The notes below the pieces were generated by a model, which saw only the letters and a program-made list of their open reading frames with translations, did not search any database and was not told the DNA's origin. This document shows positions 18,653 to 26,392 of a DNA stretch of 64,000 nucleotides, in pieces. The DNA lies in NCBI RefSeq assembly GCF_000687935.1, contig NZ_JHZZ01000001.1:1302001-1366000 (forward strand), read 5' to 3'. Within the stretch, counting starts at the first letter, position 1, and each line of letters starts with the position of its first letter. The stretch comes from Polaribacter sp. Hel_I_88. Lineage in GTDB: Bacteria > Bacteroidota > Bacteroidia > Flavobacteriales > Flavobacteriaceae. Made by a program: the position numbers and the translations under genes.

Positions 18653-19399
18653 CTATTGCTTTATTATTTTTCTTTTATAGTTAGACCCATTTTCATCGAT
18701 TATTTTTATAAAATATATACCCGAAGACAAGCCCGTCAAATCGTATTCATTAGTATTTATTTTATGTATCCTTTTGGTTATTTCTTTACCTAAACTGGTA
18801 TACAATAAAATTTTAACAATAGTCATTTCTGTAGAAATTTTAATTTTTCCCGATGCTGGATTAGGGAAAATTGAAAGATCTTTATTCTTATTAAATATAG
18901 TTTCAGTTGAAAGTGTAGTATTTTGACTCAAGATTATTTCATCAATGTAACCAAAATTACCAGTATCATTTAAAATTTGACCAGCAGGTTGATTTTCAAT
19001 ACCTAAATCTGGAAAAATAAGAATTGTATTTACTTCTTTACCTGTAGAACCTCCAGATATTGGAAAAACTAAATTTTCCCATTTATTATAACTCGTATAT
19101 GGAGCTATAGGTCTAATGTATGTTGCAGAAGTACCATCTGAATTTACATTTTGTGCATCAATTCTTATCGCAATGTCTGGCTGTTTGTTATAATTAACCA
19201 TCATATGTATATACATCGTGGTGTTTTGAGGAATTGTAAAATTTGTTACAGGAAAAGCTATCAATCCTTCTGGATTGTTAGTTGTTCTCCAAACTTTAAG
19301 AGACTTATCCGAAGTATTTGTAGAGGAATTATCATTTTGTCCAAAAACAAAAACAGAACTACATATTAAAAATAATATTAGAAATTTATGTTTCTTCAT
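18653..19399 (-). CDS. Small T9SS protein made of the accessory domain of the neighbouring esterase
   Basis: 248 residues: signal peptide (FVFGQND), one beta-rich domain (about 30-165), and a T9SS type A signal (LSIFPNPASGKIKI ... LSSGIYFIKIIDENG). The domain closely matches residues 85-220 of the adjacent SGNH protein: LIAFPVTNF against LIAFPVTKI, QPDIAIRIDAQN against QPDVVIRVDGED, and FGYIDEIILSQ against FGYIDEISVSE. There is no catalytic domain. A carbohydrate-binding or adhesion role is likely but inferred. It lies 78 bases downstream of the esterase in the same direction. Confidence 0.8.
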   Translation of the reverse strand: MKKHKFLILFLICSSVFVFGQNDNSSTNTSDKSLKVWRTTNNPEGLIAFPVTNFTIPQNTTMYIHMMVNYNKQPDIAIRIDAQNVNSDGTSATYIRPIAPYTSYNKWENLVFPISGGSTGKEVNTILIFPDLGIENQPAGQILNDTGNFGYIDEIILSQNTTLSTETIFNKNKDLSIFPNPASGKIKISTEMTIVKILLYTSLGKEITKRIHKINTNEYDLTGLSSGIYFIKIIDENGSNYKRKIIKQ

Positions 19400-19477
19400 T
19401 GTAGGTTTTTATTAATATTGAAATCTATTATTACAATTAATACTCTTTTATTTCCAAAAAATTTAAATGCTAATCAA

Positions 19478-20794
19478 TTAAAAAAACTTTAAAATTTCAT
19501 TTGCAATTAATGTGTGACCCGCTGTATTTGGATGATTTCCAGAAGATAAATAATTATTTACGTTATTACCATTTATAACTTCTTGCTTAAATTGCTCATA
19601 ACTATCAACTAAAGCTACTCCGTTTTCCTGCGCTAATCTTTTAACTTGTTCCGTATGTTGGTATAATTCAGTATCAGTAGCTAGCATATTTACATTTTGG
19701 ACAGGTGAAGGTGTTAATAAAATAACCTTAATCCCTCTTGCAATAGCTTTTTTAATCATTTCATCCCAAGCTGCATAAGCTGGAGCTAAACCTTGAGAGC
19801 GATCATTCAAACTATAATCTATAAATAATACATCTGGTTTATGAACTAAAACATCCTCATCAAATCTTCTTGCTCCTTGTATTGAATTCTCTCCACCAAT
19901 GGAGGTTTTAATAGTGTTAATTACAGCTGTTGGATATTTTGCAGATAATTTTTGTAATACTTGATGTGGATAAGCACTCAAAGTATTTACGGTTGGTGTT
20001 TGATAGTATCCTGAAGGTACAGAGTGACCATGGAAAACCAAATTTATGGTTCTATTTGATGGCCAATTTTTGACTAGTTCAGCTTTTATATTCGTTAAAT
20101 AATCTTCATAAGTTGCTGCAGAACCATCTGTTTCGCTAACACTAATTTCATCAATATAACCAAAAGTATTTGTATTATTTAGTATAAATCCGCTAGGGTT
20201 ATTTTGAAAACCAGCATCTGGAAAAACAATAATAGCTTTTATTTCAATTCCATTGGGACCACCTTCTAAAGGAAATATCAGCTTTCCCCAGTTTCCATAA
20301 TCTGTATATTTATTAATTGCTCTAATAGCGACAGTAGGATTTCCATTAGAGTTTTCATCCTCGCCATCTACTCGGATTACAACATCTGGTTGAGCCGGGA
20401 AATTTACGGCAATATTTAAATATTTTATAGTATTTGGTGGTACAACTATTTTGGTGACAGGAAAAGCAATTAACTCATACCAATTAGTGCCTGTTCTGCC
20501 AAACTTAAGACTATTTGCAGAGCTATTAATATTGTCTGGGTTTGGATTTGACACTATAGAAAAACTTCCACCATGTCTAGAAACCACGTTTGGTGAACCT
20601 GGTTCAAAATCTTGAACCATTAAAATCGAATTTTGATTTATACTCGAGTTATCTACTATCGCAAAGTTTGAACCATTTCTAGATACAATATTTGAAGTAT
20701 TTGCTTCAAAGTTATTTAGTATTACATCTTGACCAAAAGTAAATTCAATACTACACAAAATTAGTAAACTAAAAAAAAGTATTTTAAATTTCAT
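19478..20794 (-). CDS. SGNH/GDSL hydrolase with N-terminal accessory domain
   Basis: 438 residues: signal peptide (to about 21, FTFGQDV), a short tandem duplication (residues 27-51 and 61-86 share xFExxxxNxVSRxGxxFxIV), a beta-rich accessory domain (about 85-220) shared with the downstream 248-residue protein, then an SGNH esterase domain (about 225-438). Catalytic blocks: Ser in FHGHSVPSGY, Gly in IGGEN, Asn in DYSLNDR and His in SGNHPNTAGH. The catalytic half is a paralogue of the partial gene at 1-664, so two related esterases bracket the glycan locus. Deacetylation of the same polysaccharide is the likely role. It has no T9SS tail, unlike its neighbour. Confidence 0.88.
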   Translation of the reverse strand: MKFKILFFSLLILCSIEFTFGQDVILNNFEANTSNIVSRNGSNFAIVDNSSINQNSILMVQDFEPGSPNVVSRHGGSFSIVSNPNPDNINSSANSLKFGRTGTNWYELIAFPVTKIVVPPNTIKYLNIAVNFPAQPDVVIRVDGEDENSNGNPTVAIRAINKYTDYGNWGKLIFPLEGGPNGIEIKAIIVFPDAGFQNNPSGFILNNTNTFGYIDEISVSETDGSAATYEDYLTNIKAELVKNWPSNRTINLVFHGHSVPSGYYQTPTVNTLSAYPHQVLQKLSAKYPTAVINTIKTSIGGENSIQGARRFDEDVLVHKPDVLFIDYSLNDRSQGLAPAYAAWDEMIKKAIARGIKVILLTPSPVQNVNMLATDTELYQHTEQVKRLAQENGVALVDSYEQFKQEVINGNNVNNYLSSGNHPNTAGHTLIANEILKFF

Positions 20795-20934
20795 TTATAT
20801 ATATTTTTAACAAATTTAAAAAGAAAATTATTATAAAAAATAGACAATTACGCAGATTATATAGATTATACAACTATTAAGCTTCATTTATAGTAGATTA
20901 ATTTTAATTAAACCTATTGTGCATTATGATTTAA

Positions 20935-21081
20935 GTAAATATTTTAAACTATTTTGAATATAGAAGTACCAACACATCAGCAGAATCTTTTAATGCAAAA
21001 ATCAAAGCATTTAGAACCCAATTTAGAGACGTTAGAAACCTAGAATTCTTCCTGTTTAGACTCTCAAATATAAATGCCTAA
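20935..21081 (+). pseudogene. Transposase C-terminal remnant (ISL3/ISAon1-like)
   Basis: An in-frame stretch reads VNILNYFEYRST, then NTSAESFNAKIKAFRTQFRDV and EFFLFRLSNINA, then a stop. This is the familiar C-terminus of DDE transposases of ISL3-like elements in Bacteroidota, including the A-E-S-x-N-x-K block with the last catalytic Glu. Everything upstream is missing. It lies just outside the left end of the integrated element and belongs to the old chromosome side. Confidence 0.75.
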
Positions 21082-21235
21082 ATTCTAAATCAAAGAACTT
21101 TTGAATTTGATCCCGAAAAGGTTCTGATTAAATGAGAAAATTAATTCTCAACAATGACTTTGAATTTTAAATTTCTCAAATTATTTGGAGTATAATTTTA
21201 ATATGTGGTGATTATTGTGAGCTACACCAAAAACA

Positions 21236-21272
21236 AAAAAACCTTAACAAACTTAATGTTAAGGTTTTATTT
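21236..21272 (-). terminator. Intrinsic terminator next to attL (original tRNA terminator)
   Basis: AACCTTAAC (21240-21248) pairs with GTTAAGGTT (21258-21266). On the minus strand the hairpin is followed by a T-run. Before integration it would have lain just 3' of the tRNA, so it was probably that tRNA's terminator, now displaced by the element. Confidence 0.75.
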
Positions 21273-21279
21273 TTAAAAA

Positions 21280-21296
21280 AAAAGTGGTCCCACATG
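21280..21296. repeat. attL: 17-bp direct repeat of tRNA 3' end
   Basis: AAAAGTGGTCCCACATG occurs here and at 35920-35936 in the same orientation; the flanks diverge after CATG. It contains the last bases of the CAU tRNA (minus strand). This marks the left boundary of the integrated element. Confidence 0.88.
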
Positions 21297-21421
21297 TACC
21301 AACCACTACTTTTTCAGTATATTACAAAACTTATCAAAACCACCTAAAACCCTTACAAATAAAGGGATTAATGAATTTTAAACATTAACTAAAGTCAAGT
21401 AAATTATATATAAATATAACT

Positions 21422-21444
21422 ATTGTGGGGATAATGTGGGGATA
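21422..21444. repeat. Left subterminal 23-bp repeat (possible integrase arm site)
   Basis: A 23-base sequence with two GTGGGGA units (11-bp phase) recurs with one mismatch at 35844-35866, inside the other end of the element and in the same orientation. That placement is typical of arm-type binding sites of tyrosine recombinases. It also overlaps the integrase promoter. Confidence 0.65.
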
Positions 21445-21450
21445 ATTTTG
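21423..21450 (+). promoter_or_regulatory. Probable integrase promoter
   Basis: TAATTTTG at 21443-21450 fits the Bacteroidota -7 element TAnnTTTG. A TTG at 21423-21425 is a weak -33 candidate with short spacing. The element overlaps the GTGGGG repeats, so integrase bound there could repress its own gene. Confidence 0.5.
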
Positions 21451-21487
21451 TATCTTTAAGTACTAATAATTAAGCCACTTTACTGTT

Positions 21488-22789
21488 ATGTCTACATTAA
21501 ATTACCTCGTAAAAGGGAAAAAGAATTTCTCAAATATACTCATTCGTTTTAAAAATGGAAGAAAATTCGACTATACAACCTCTACAGAATTAAAAGTCGA
21601 CCCAAAAAACTGGAGTAAAGCAAAACAGAAAGTTAAAAACACTTCAGGAGACAAAACTAAAGATGCTATTAACACTCATTTAGCAGACTTAAAAAAACAC
21701 ATTTTTGATAGCTTTAACTTAGAAAATGCAACTGGTGTTTATATTGATAAACAGTGGCTACAAAAAAAGATTGCTCTATACTTTAACAGACCCTTAAATG
21801 AAACAGTATTAGAGGAAGTATATTTATTACCTTTTATAGAAAACTTTATTAAAGAAGCACCTACAAGAATAATAAAGAATACAAATAAGCCTGTAAGTGC
21901 AGGAACTATTACAAAATACAAAAGCACGAAAAAAAAGCTTACTGCCTATGAAGAACACTACAAAACAAAAATTAAGTTTTCAGATTTAGATTTAACCTTT
22001 CACAAGCAGTTTATGAATTATTTGTTGGAAGTTGAAAAAATTGGAATTAATACAACAGGTAAGTTTATTAAAAACGTAAAATCATTTGGTAGAGAAGCTA
22101 TTTTATTAGGCTTACCAGTAAACAATGAAATTAATCATCCTAACTTTTTTGCTCCTACAGAATCAACTGATGACATCTATTTAAATGATGAGGAGATTAA
22201 CGAAATCTACAAGAAAGATTTCAAAAATAATGAAAGACTTGAAAATGCAAGAGATTTATTTATAATAGGTTTAAGAACAGGCTTAAGAGTATCTGATTTC
22301 TTACGCTTAAAACAAACCAATATCAAAAATGGTTTCATAGAAATAAAAACACAAAAAACAGGTCAAGAAGTAGTTATCCCAATGCATTGGCAAATAAAGG
22401 AAATACTTGAAAAAAGAGATGGTTTTCCTACAAAATTATCCGACCAAAAATTCAATTTATACATTAAAGAAGTTGCGGAATTTTCTGGACTAAAAGAGCT
22501 CACTAAAGGTAGTAAAATAAACAAAGAAACCAACAGAAAAGAAAAAGGCACATACCCAAAACACGAGTTAATTACCTCCCATATTTGTAGAAGAAGCTTT
22601 GCATCCAATCTTTATGGAGAGTTGCCTAATATGGTTATAATGGGCATTACAGGGCATAAAACAGAAACTCAATTCTTAAAATATATTAAAATAACACCAA
22701 AAGAAAATGCCAATAAACTAAAAGAATATTGGGCGAAACAAAATGAAAAAAACAGTTATGAGCAGTTAAAAATGAAAGTGGTTAAATAA
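21488..22789 (+). CDS. Tyrosine recombinase/integrase
   Basis: 433 residues with the Bacteroidota integrase layout: an arm-binding-like N-terminus (about 1-100), a SAM-like core-binding domain (about 110-215) and a C-terminal catalytic domain. Catalytic residues are visible: Arg in GLRTGLRVSDFLRLK (about 260-266), His-x-x-Arg in HICRRSF (about 365-368), His in GHKTE (about 389) and the nucleophile Tyr in FLKYIK (about 399). It lies 191 bases inside attL and should catalyse integration into, and excision from, the tRNA gene. It is at the element end away from the intact tRNA. Confidence 0.95.
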   Translation: MSTLNYLVKGKKNFSNILIRFKNGRKFDYTTSTELKVDPKNWSKAKQKVKNTSGDKTKDAINTHLADLKKHIFDSFNLENATGVYIDKQWLQKKIALYFNRPLNETVLEEVYLLPFIENFIKEAPTRIIKNTNKPVSAGTITKYKSTKKKLTAYEEHYKTKIKFSDLDLTFHKQFMNYLLEVEKIGINTTGKFIKNVKSFGREAILLGLPVNNEINHPNFFAPTESTDDIYLNDEEINEIYKKDFKNNERLENARDLFIIGLRTGLRVSDFLRLKQTNIKNGFIEIKTQKTGQEVVIPMHWQIKEILEKRDGFPTKLSDQKFNLYIKEVAEFSGLKELTKGSKINKETNRKEKGTYPKHELITSHICRRSFASNLYGELPNMVIMGITGHKTETQFLKYIKITPKENANKLKEYWAKQNEKNSYEQLKMKVVK

Positions 22790-22820
22790 AATATTTTATA
22801 TTTAGAAAAAATATTGCCAG

Positions 22821-23675
22821 ATGAAAGAAGAAGAAATACTCCCAAAATTATTATCCTGTTTTAAAGAAACTGTTGAAATAAATCAACTTATCCAAAAAGA
22901 GATTAATGGCAAAGACATATTTGATAGTTATTATGAATCAGATTTATACAAAGAAAGAATTTATAAAATTCAAGATTTAGATACGTCTATTGGCATTTTA
23001 ATTGGTAGACTTTATAAGACATCAATAAACTTAAATTATTACTATTTTGATTGTCCAAGTCAGGTATATTTAAATCATATAGAAGAAAGAGAAAAAATTT
23101 ACTTTGATGAAAATATTGAAGCAGATGAAAAAGATTTTTTACTAAATGAAATTCAATACTTCAACAATCCAGAAGTAAATAGATCTCTTGACTTTGGTAA
23201 TTTTGATTGTTATAGTTATGGTAAATATATTGACTATGAAGAAAGGTTTAAAATAACAATTAGAAGAAAACTCGAATATTTAAGCCAAAGATTAGAAAAA
23301 TACAATCTCACAGTAGATATTCAAGAAGAAACTAATATTATAGATGATAATGGTAATATGATTGGTTATGGCACAGAAGCGATTGTAAGAACAAAAATTG
23401 ATAAAGAAATCGAACCAATTGAAACCAAATCTAAAAACCAATTAACTGCAAATCAAATTATTTTATTACTTCAAGAAATAGGCTTTTTTATCCATCCAAA
23501 AATAGAAGATGCATCCAAAGTAAAACAAGCAGAATTAATTAGTTTAATAACAGGTTTACATCAAAAAAACATAAAAACCAACATTCAAAAACTAGATAAA
23601 TCAGTTTCAGAAAATGGTGCTAATTATCAGAGAGATATTGATAAAATCAATAAAATATTAGATGATTTAGTATAG
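22821..23675 (+). CDS. Hypothetical protein of the mobile element
   Basis: 284 residues, mostly charged and helical, 31 bases after the integrase. There is no signal peptide or membrane segment. A central Tyr/Phe-rich stretch (LNYYYFDCPSQVYLNHIEERE) precedes helices. The C-terminal third (about 210-284) reads like a small helical domain followed by a coiled coil. Its position between integrase and small HTH genes resembles regulatory genes of Bacteroides elements, such as RteC-type proteins, but I cannot show homology. Function unknown. Confidence 0.7.
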   Translation: MKEEEILPKLLSCFKETVEINQLIQKEINGKDIFDSYYESDLYKERIYKIQDLDTSIGILIGRLYKTSINLNYYYFDCPSQVYLNHIEEREKIYFDENIEADEKDFLLNEIQYFNNPEVNRSLDFGNFDCYSYGKYIDYEERFKITIRRKLEYLSQRLEKYNLTVDIQEETNIIDDNGNMIGYGTEAIVRTKIDKEIEPIETKSKNQLTANQIILLLQEIGFFIHPKIEDASKVKQAELISLITGLHQKNIKTNIQKLDKSVSENGANYQRDIDKINKILDDLV

Positions 23676-23683
23676 TCTTGGAG

Positions 23684-23737
23684 TACCCTTTGGAGTTACT
23701 CCAATGATAAAGAACCTATCATTTGAGTATAGTTTTG
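23684..23737 (+). promoter_or_regulatory. Putative promoter/operator ahead of small HTH gene
   Basis: Two short inverted repeats (GGAGTA...TACTCC near 23680-23702; ATGATA...TATCAT, 23704-23722) precede TAGTTTTG (23730-23737), which fits the -7 consensus TAnnTTTG. Together they look like a regulated promoter, perhaps controlled by one of the element's HTH proteins. Confidence 0.4.
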
Positions 23738-23764
23738 TCCTCGTAATCTAAAAACATTTTTACG

Positions 23765-24055
23765 ATGGAACAACAAAATATCACACAGGTACACAATGTA
23801 ACACCTCAACAATTAAAAGAAAGCATCTTGTTAGATGTAAGAGCAGAATTACAAGTAATCGCTCAAAACTTTCAACCTAAAAAACAAGCTGAATATCTTA
23901 CACGAAAGGAAGTTGCAAAAATCTTAAAAGTATCATTAGTAACTTTATCTGATTGGAATAAAAAAAGGGTACTAAAACCTTATAGATTAGGCAACCTTAT
24001 TAGATACAAAACTTCTGAAATTGAAGAATCATTAATTGCTATCAATAAAAAGTAA
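23765..24055 (+). CDS. Excisionase-like helix-turn-helix protein (HTH_17 type)
   Basis: 96 residues with a MerR/excisionase-like winged helix in the C-terminal half: YLTRKEVAKILKVSLVTLSDWNKKRVL then the wing KPYRLGNLIRYK. The N-terminal 45 residues look helical. Such proteins in Bacteroidota elements act as recombination directionality factors or as regulators. It is followed after 3 bases by the Rep-like gene, so the two are translationally close. Confidence 0.85.
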   Translation: MEQQNITQVHNVTPQQLKESILLDVRAELQVIAQNFQPKKQAEYLTRKEVAKILKVSLVTLSDWNKKRVLKPYRLGNLIRYKTSEIEESLIAINKK

Positions 24056-24058
24056 TTA

Positions 24059-24958
24059 GTGATTGATACTTTCAACATAGAGAATACAATCCAAGAATTG
24101 CCTAAAGAAATCATTGAGAGAAAAGAAACTCCTTTTGATTGGTATGGCATAAGATGGATTCCTCACTATAAAGAAAGTAACTTTCCTATTTACTACAAAT
24201 CGCATTATAAAAATATGTATTTGAGAATTATTGGCGACAAATTACTGGTAAGTAATTCACTACACAAATCGTATTATGGCAACAATTATATGCCCTTTAC
24301 ATTAAGTCAAGTTTTTAATGCGATAACGCTTTTAGACAATGCACTACCTATTAATATTTACAATTCCAAGATTAACAAATTGAGTGCAGGTGTTGTTATC
24401 AATGAAAATCCACAAAAAATATTTAACGAATGGCAGTATTTTTTAGGTAAGAATTACACACCAATGAAAGATAAAAATAAAATATATGGTGCAAAATACT
24501 TTCTTACAGATTATCAAATTAAAGGATATGATAAAACCTTTGAGGTTAAAAATCATAATCAAGTTAATTTAAAGCAACCTTTTTTTCGTTTTGAAATAGA
24601 CAATTGTAAGCCTAAAGTATTAAATAACAAAACCAATAATATTGGTATTTATACAGTAAAAGATTTATTAGATAAAGAGAAGTTCAGCAAGTTAGGGGAA
24701 ATGATTTTAAACAAATACATCCAAATAGAAAAACTACCAAAACTAGATTTATCAACACTATCAATTAAAGAAAAAAGATTGTACGCTTCACTCACAAATT
24801 ATGAAGTGAAAGAAAGCATCAGAAAACAGCATCCACATATGTATAAAAAAGACAGAAAAGAATACAATAAAATGATGAATAATCTTGACAATTCAGAATT
24901 TCAAAATCAAGTAATTAATAAATTAAAAGAACAAATAAATTATAGTATTAATAACTAA
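24059..24958 (+). CDS. Putative replication-initiation-like protein
   Basis: 299 residues starting with GTG (MIDTFNIEN) 3 bases after the HTH stop. It resembles the phage/plasmid replication protein type (gpII/X-like) in its opening MIDT, a central conserved-looking YQIKGYDKTFEVK, and the following FFRFEIDNCKPKVL and VKDLLDKEKFSKL segments. In that family the protein nicks and joins DNA at an origin. If so, the element may replicate as a circle after excision. The match is by motif impression only; no HUH motif is evident. It could instead be a mobilization or uncharacterised protein. Confidence 0.45.
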   Translation: MIDTFNIENTIQELPKEIIERKETPFDWYGIRWIPHYKESNFPIYYKSHYKNMYLRIIGDKLLVSNSLHKSYYGNNYMPFTLSQVFNAITLLDNALPINIYNSKINKLSAGVVINENPQKIFNEWQYFLGKNYTPMKDKNKIYGAKYFLTDYQIKGYDKTFEVKNHNQVNLKQPFFRFEIDNCKPKVLNNKTNNIGIYTVKDLLDKEKFSKLGEMILNKYIQIEKLPKLDLSTLSIKEKRLYASLTNYEVKESIRKQHPHMYKKDRKEYNKMMNNLDNSEFQNQVINKLKEQINYSINN

Positions 24959-25007
24959 CGTTTTTCAACTTGTAATATAGTCTAAAACAGGGGTAAAAAG
25001 TAAACCA

Positions 25008-25280
25008 ATGAACAACACAGAAATACAACAAATAGCATTAAAAGAAATTCAAGATAAATTGGATATTCTTACAACCAAAATAAACAAGTTGCAAAAAAAT
25101 ACATTAGATAATTCTATAATCGATAATGCAGACTTTATACAACTAATGAATATCAGCAATAGTACATCGAAAAATTGGAGAAATAAAGGGGTGATTCCCT
25201 ACTCTCAAATTGAAGGCAAATTCTATTACAAAGTGGTTGATATACAAAAAATGTTAGATGTTAATTATAAAACAGTTTAA
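25008..25280 (+). CDS. Small helix-turn-helix protein (HTH_17 type)
   Basis: 90 residues. The N-terminus is a coiled-coil helix (about 1-35). The rest is a MerR-like winged helix: DFIQLMNISNSTSKNWRNKGVIPYSQIEGKFYYKVVDIQKML. It is the second small DNA-binding protein of this kind on the element and the pair bracket the Rep-like gene. A role in element regulation or excision is likely. Confidence 0.8.
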   Translation: MNNTEIQQIALKEIQDKLDILTTKINKLQKNTLDNSIIDNADFIQLMNISNSTSKNWRNKGVIPYSQIEGKFYYKVVDIQKMLDVNYKTV

Positions 25281-25310
25281 TTATCATATTTTTATAGCAA
25301 ATGCTATTTA

Positions 25311-26300
25311 ATGGAAGAATTCAGATTAGTACCACCAGACCATAATTATTATGTTTATGCTTTGATAGACCCCAGAGATAATGAAATATTTTATATAGGT
25401 AAGGGCAAAAACCAAAGGTATAATGACCATAAAATTGATGACAATAGAGATGGCAATAGAGAGAAAAAAAACAAAATAAAAGCAATTAAATTAAGTGGTA
25501 ATAAAGTAAGAGTAGTCAAGTTGTTAGAATACTTAAATGAAGAAATAGCTTTTAAAATTGAAGAAATCCTCATTTATAATATTGGTAGGAAAGCATTTTA
25601 CGAGGGTTCTCTAACAAATTTTAATAAGGGTGGTAATTATAGCTTGGATGATTCTTTATTTTACGAAAAAGAATTAAACACAAATATCCTTAAATATTAT
25701 AAAAATGATTTCAATCCTGAATTTAAAAAGTGTTTAATTAAGCAATCTAAAATTATATTTTTATCTAATCTAAAATTCAAAGTATTTGAATATGATTTTA
25801 AAGGAAAACTTTTAAGAATATCAGATTCAATAAAATTTTTTGAAGAATCCATTTTCTACCCTCTGTTTAATCTATTTATTAATAATGTAGCTTCTGTAAT
25901 ATTTTTAAATAAGATAATTTCAAAAGAAGAGCTAACAAGTTTTTATCCAACTAAGTATAATCTATTTATTCATTCCTACCCATATGAAAATAGTTTTTTT
26001 AAAACTTTAGACTTAAAAATAGATCAAAAAATTGACTTCAAAATTGAATGTCAAGTTAATGAAAATTTAAGGTTAATAGCAGAGCGAATTGATTATATAT
26101 TAACATATAAAAGTTTTATCAATGGTATTGAAAACGATTATCATATTGGCAATCCTCGTGAAAAAGAAAATTTTATGTTCCTAACAAAAGACAATCTTAA
26201 TTACTCAAATGTTCAAAAGAGTACTCTAACAGAAGAAGAACAAAAAGAAAGAGATAAAGCTTCTGCTGATTGGGAAAAATATAAGGAACGATTACAATAA
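25311..26300 (+). CDS. GIY-YIG nuclease-domain protein (LEM-3-like)
   Basis: 329 residues. The N-terminal hundred form a GIY-YIG nuclease: YVY at 14-16, YIGKGK at 28-33, Arg36, His40, a metal-ligand Glu at 84 or 85 (KIEEILI) and Asn103 (TNFNKGG). This arrangement is that of the LEM-3-like group. The C-terminal 200 residues are not recognised and probably set specificity. It starts 30 bases after the HTH gene and sits immediately upstream of a type I restriction locus. It could be a homing-type or defence nuclease; function is inferred. Confidence 0.82.
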   Translation: MEEFRLVPPDHNYYVYALIDPRDNEIFYIGKGKNQRYNDHKIDDNRDGNREKKNKIKAIKLSGNKVRVVKLLEYLNEEIAFKIEEILIYNIGRKAFYEGSLTNFNKGGNYSLDDSLFYEKELNTNILKYYKNDFNPEFKKCLIKQSKIIFLSNLKFKVFEYDFKGKLLRISDSIKFFEESIFYPLFNLFINNVASVIFLNKIISKEELTSFYPTKYNLFIHSYPYENSFFKTLDLKIDQKIDFKIECQVNENLRLIAERIDYILTYKSFINGIENDYHIGNPREKENFMFLTKDNLNYSNVQKSTLTEEEQKERDKASADWEKYKERLQ

Positions 26301-26392
26301 ATAAATTCTTTATTATTTAACTATTAATGTTTTTTTTAAGAACAAAGAAAACTCTATTTTTAAAGTCAACTTAAAAACACTTTACCAACCAA

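Noticed and set aside
1..20794. Complete polysaccharide utilisation locus with SusC/SusD
   Set aside because: No TonB-dependent transporter or SusD-like gene is present in the window; it may lie to the left.
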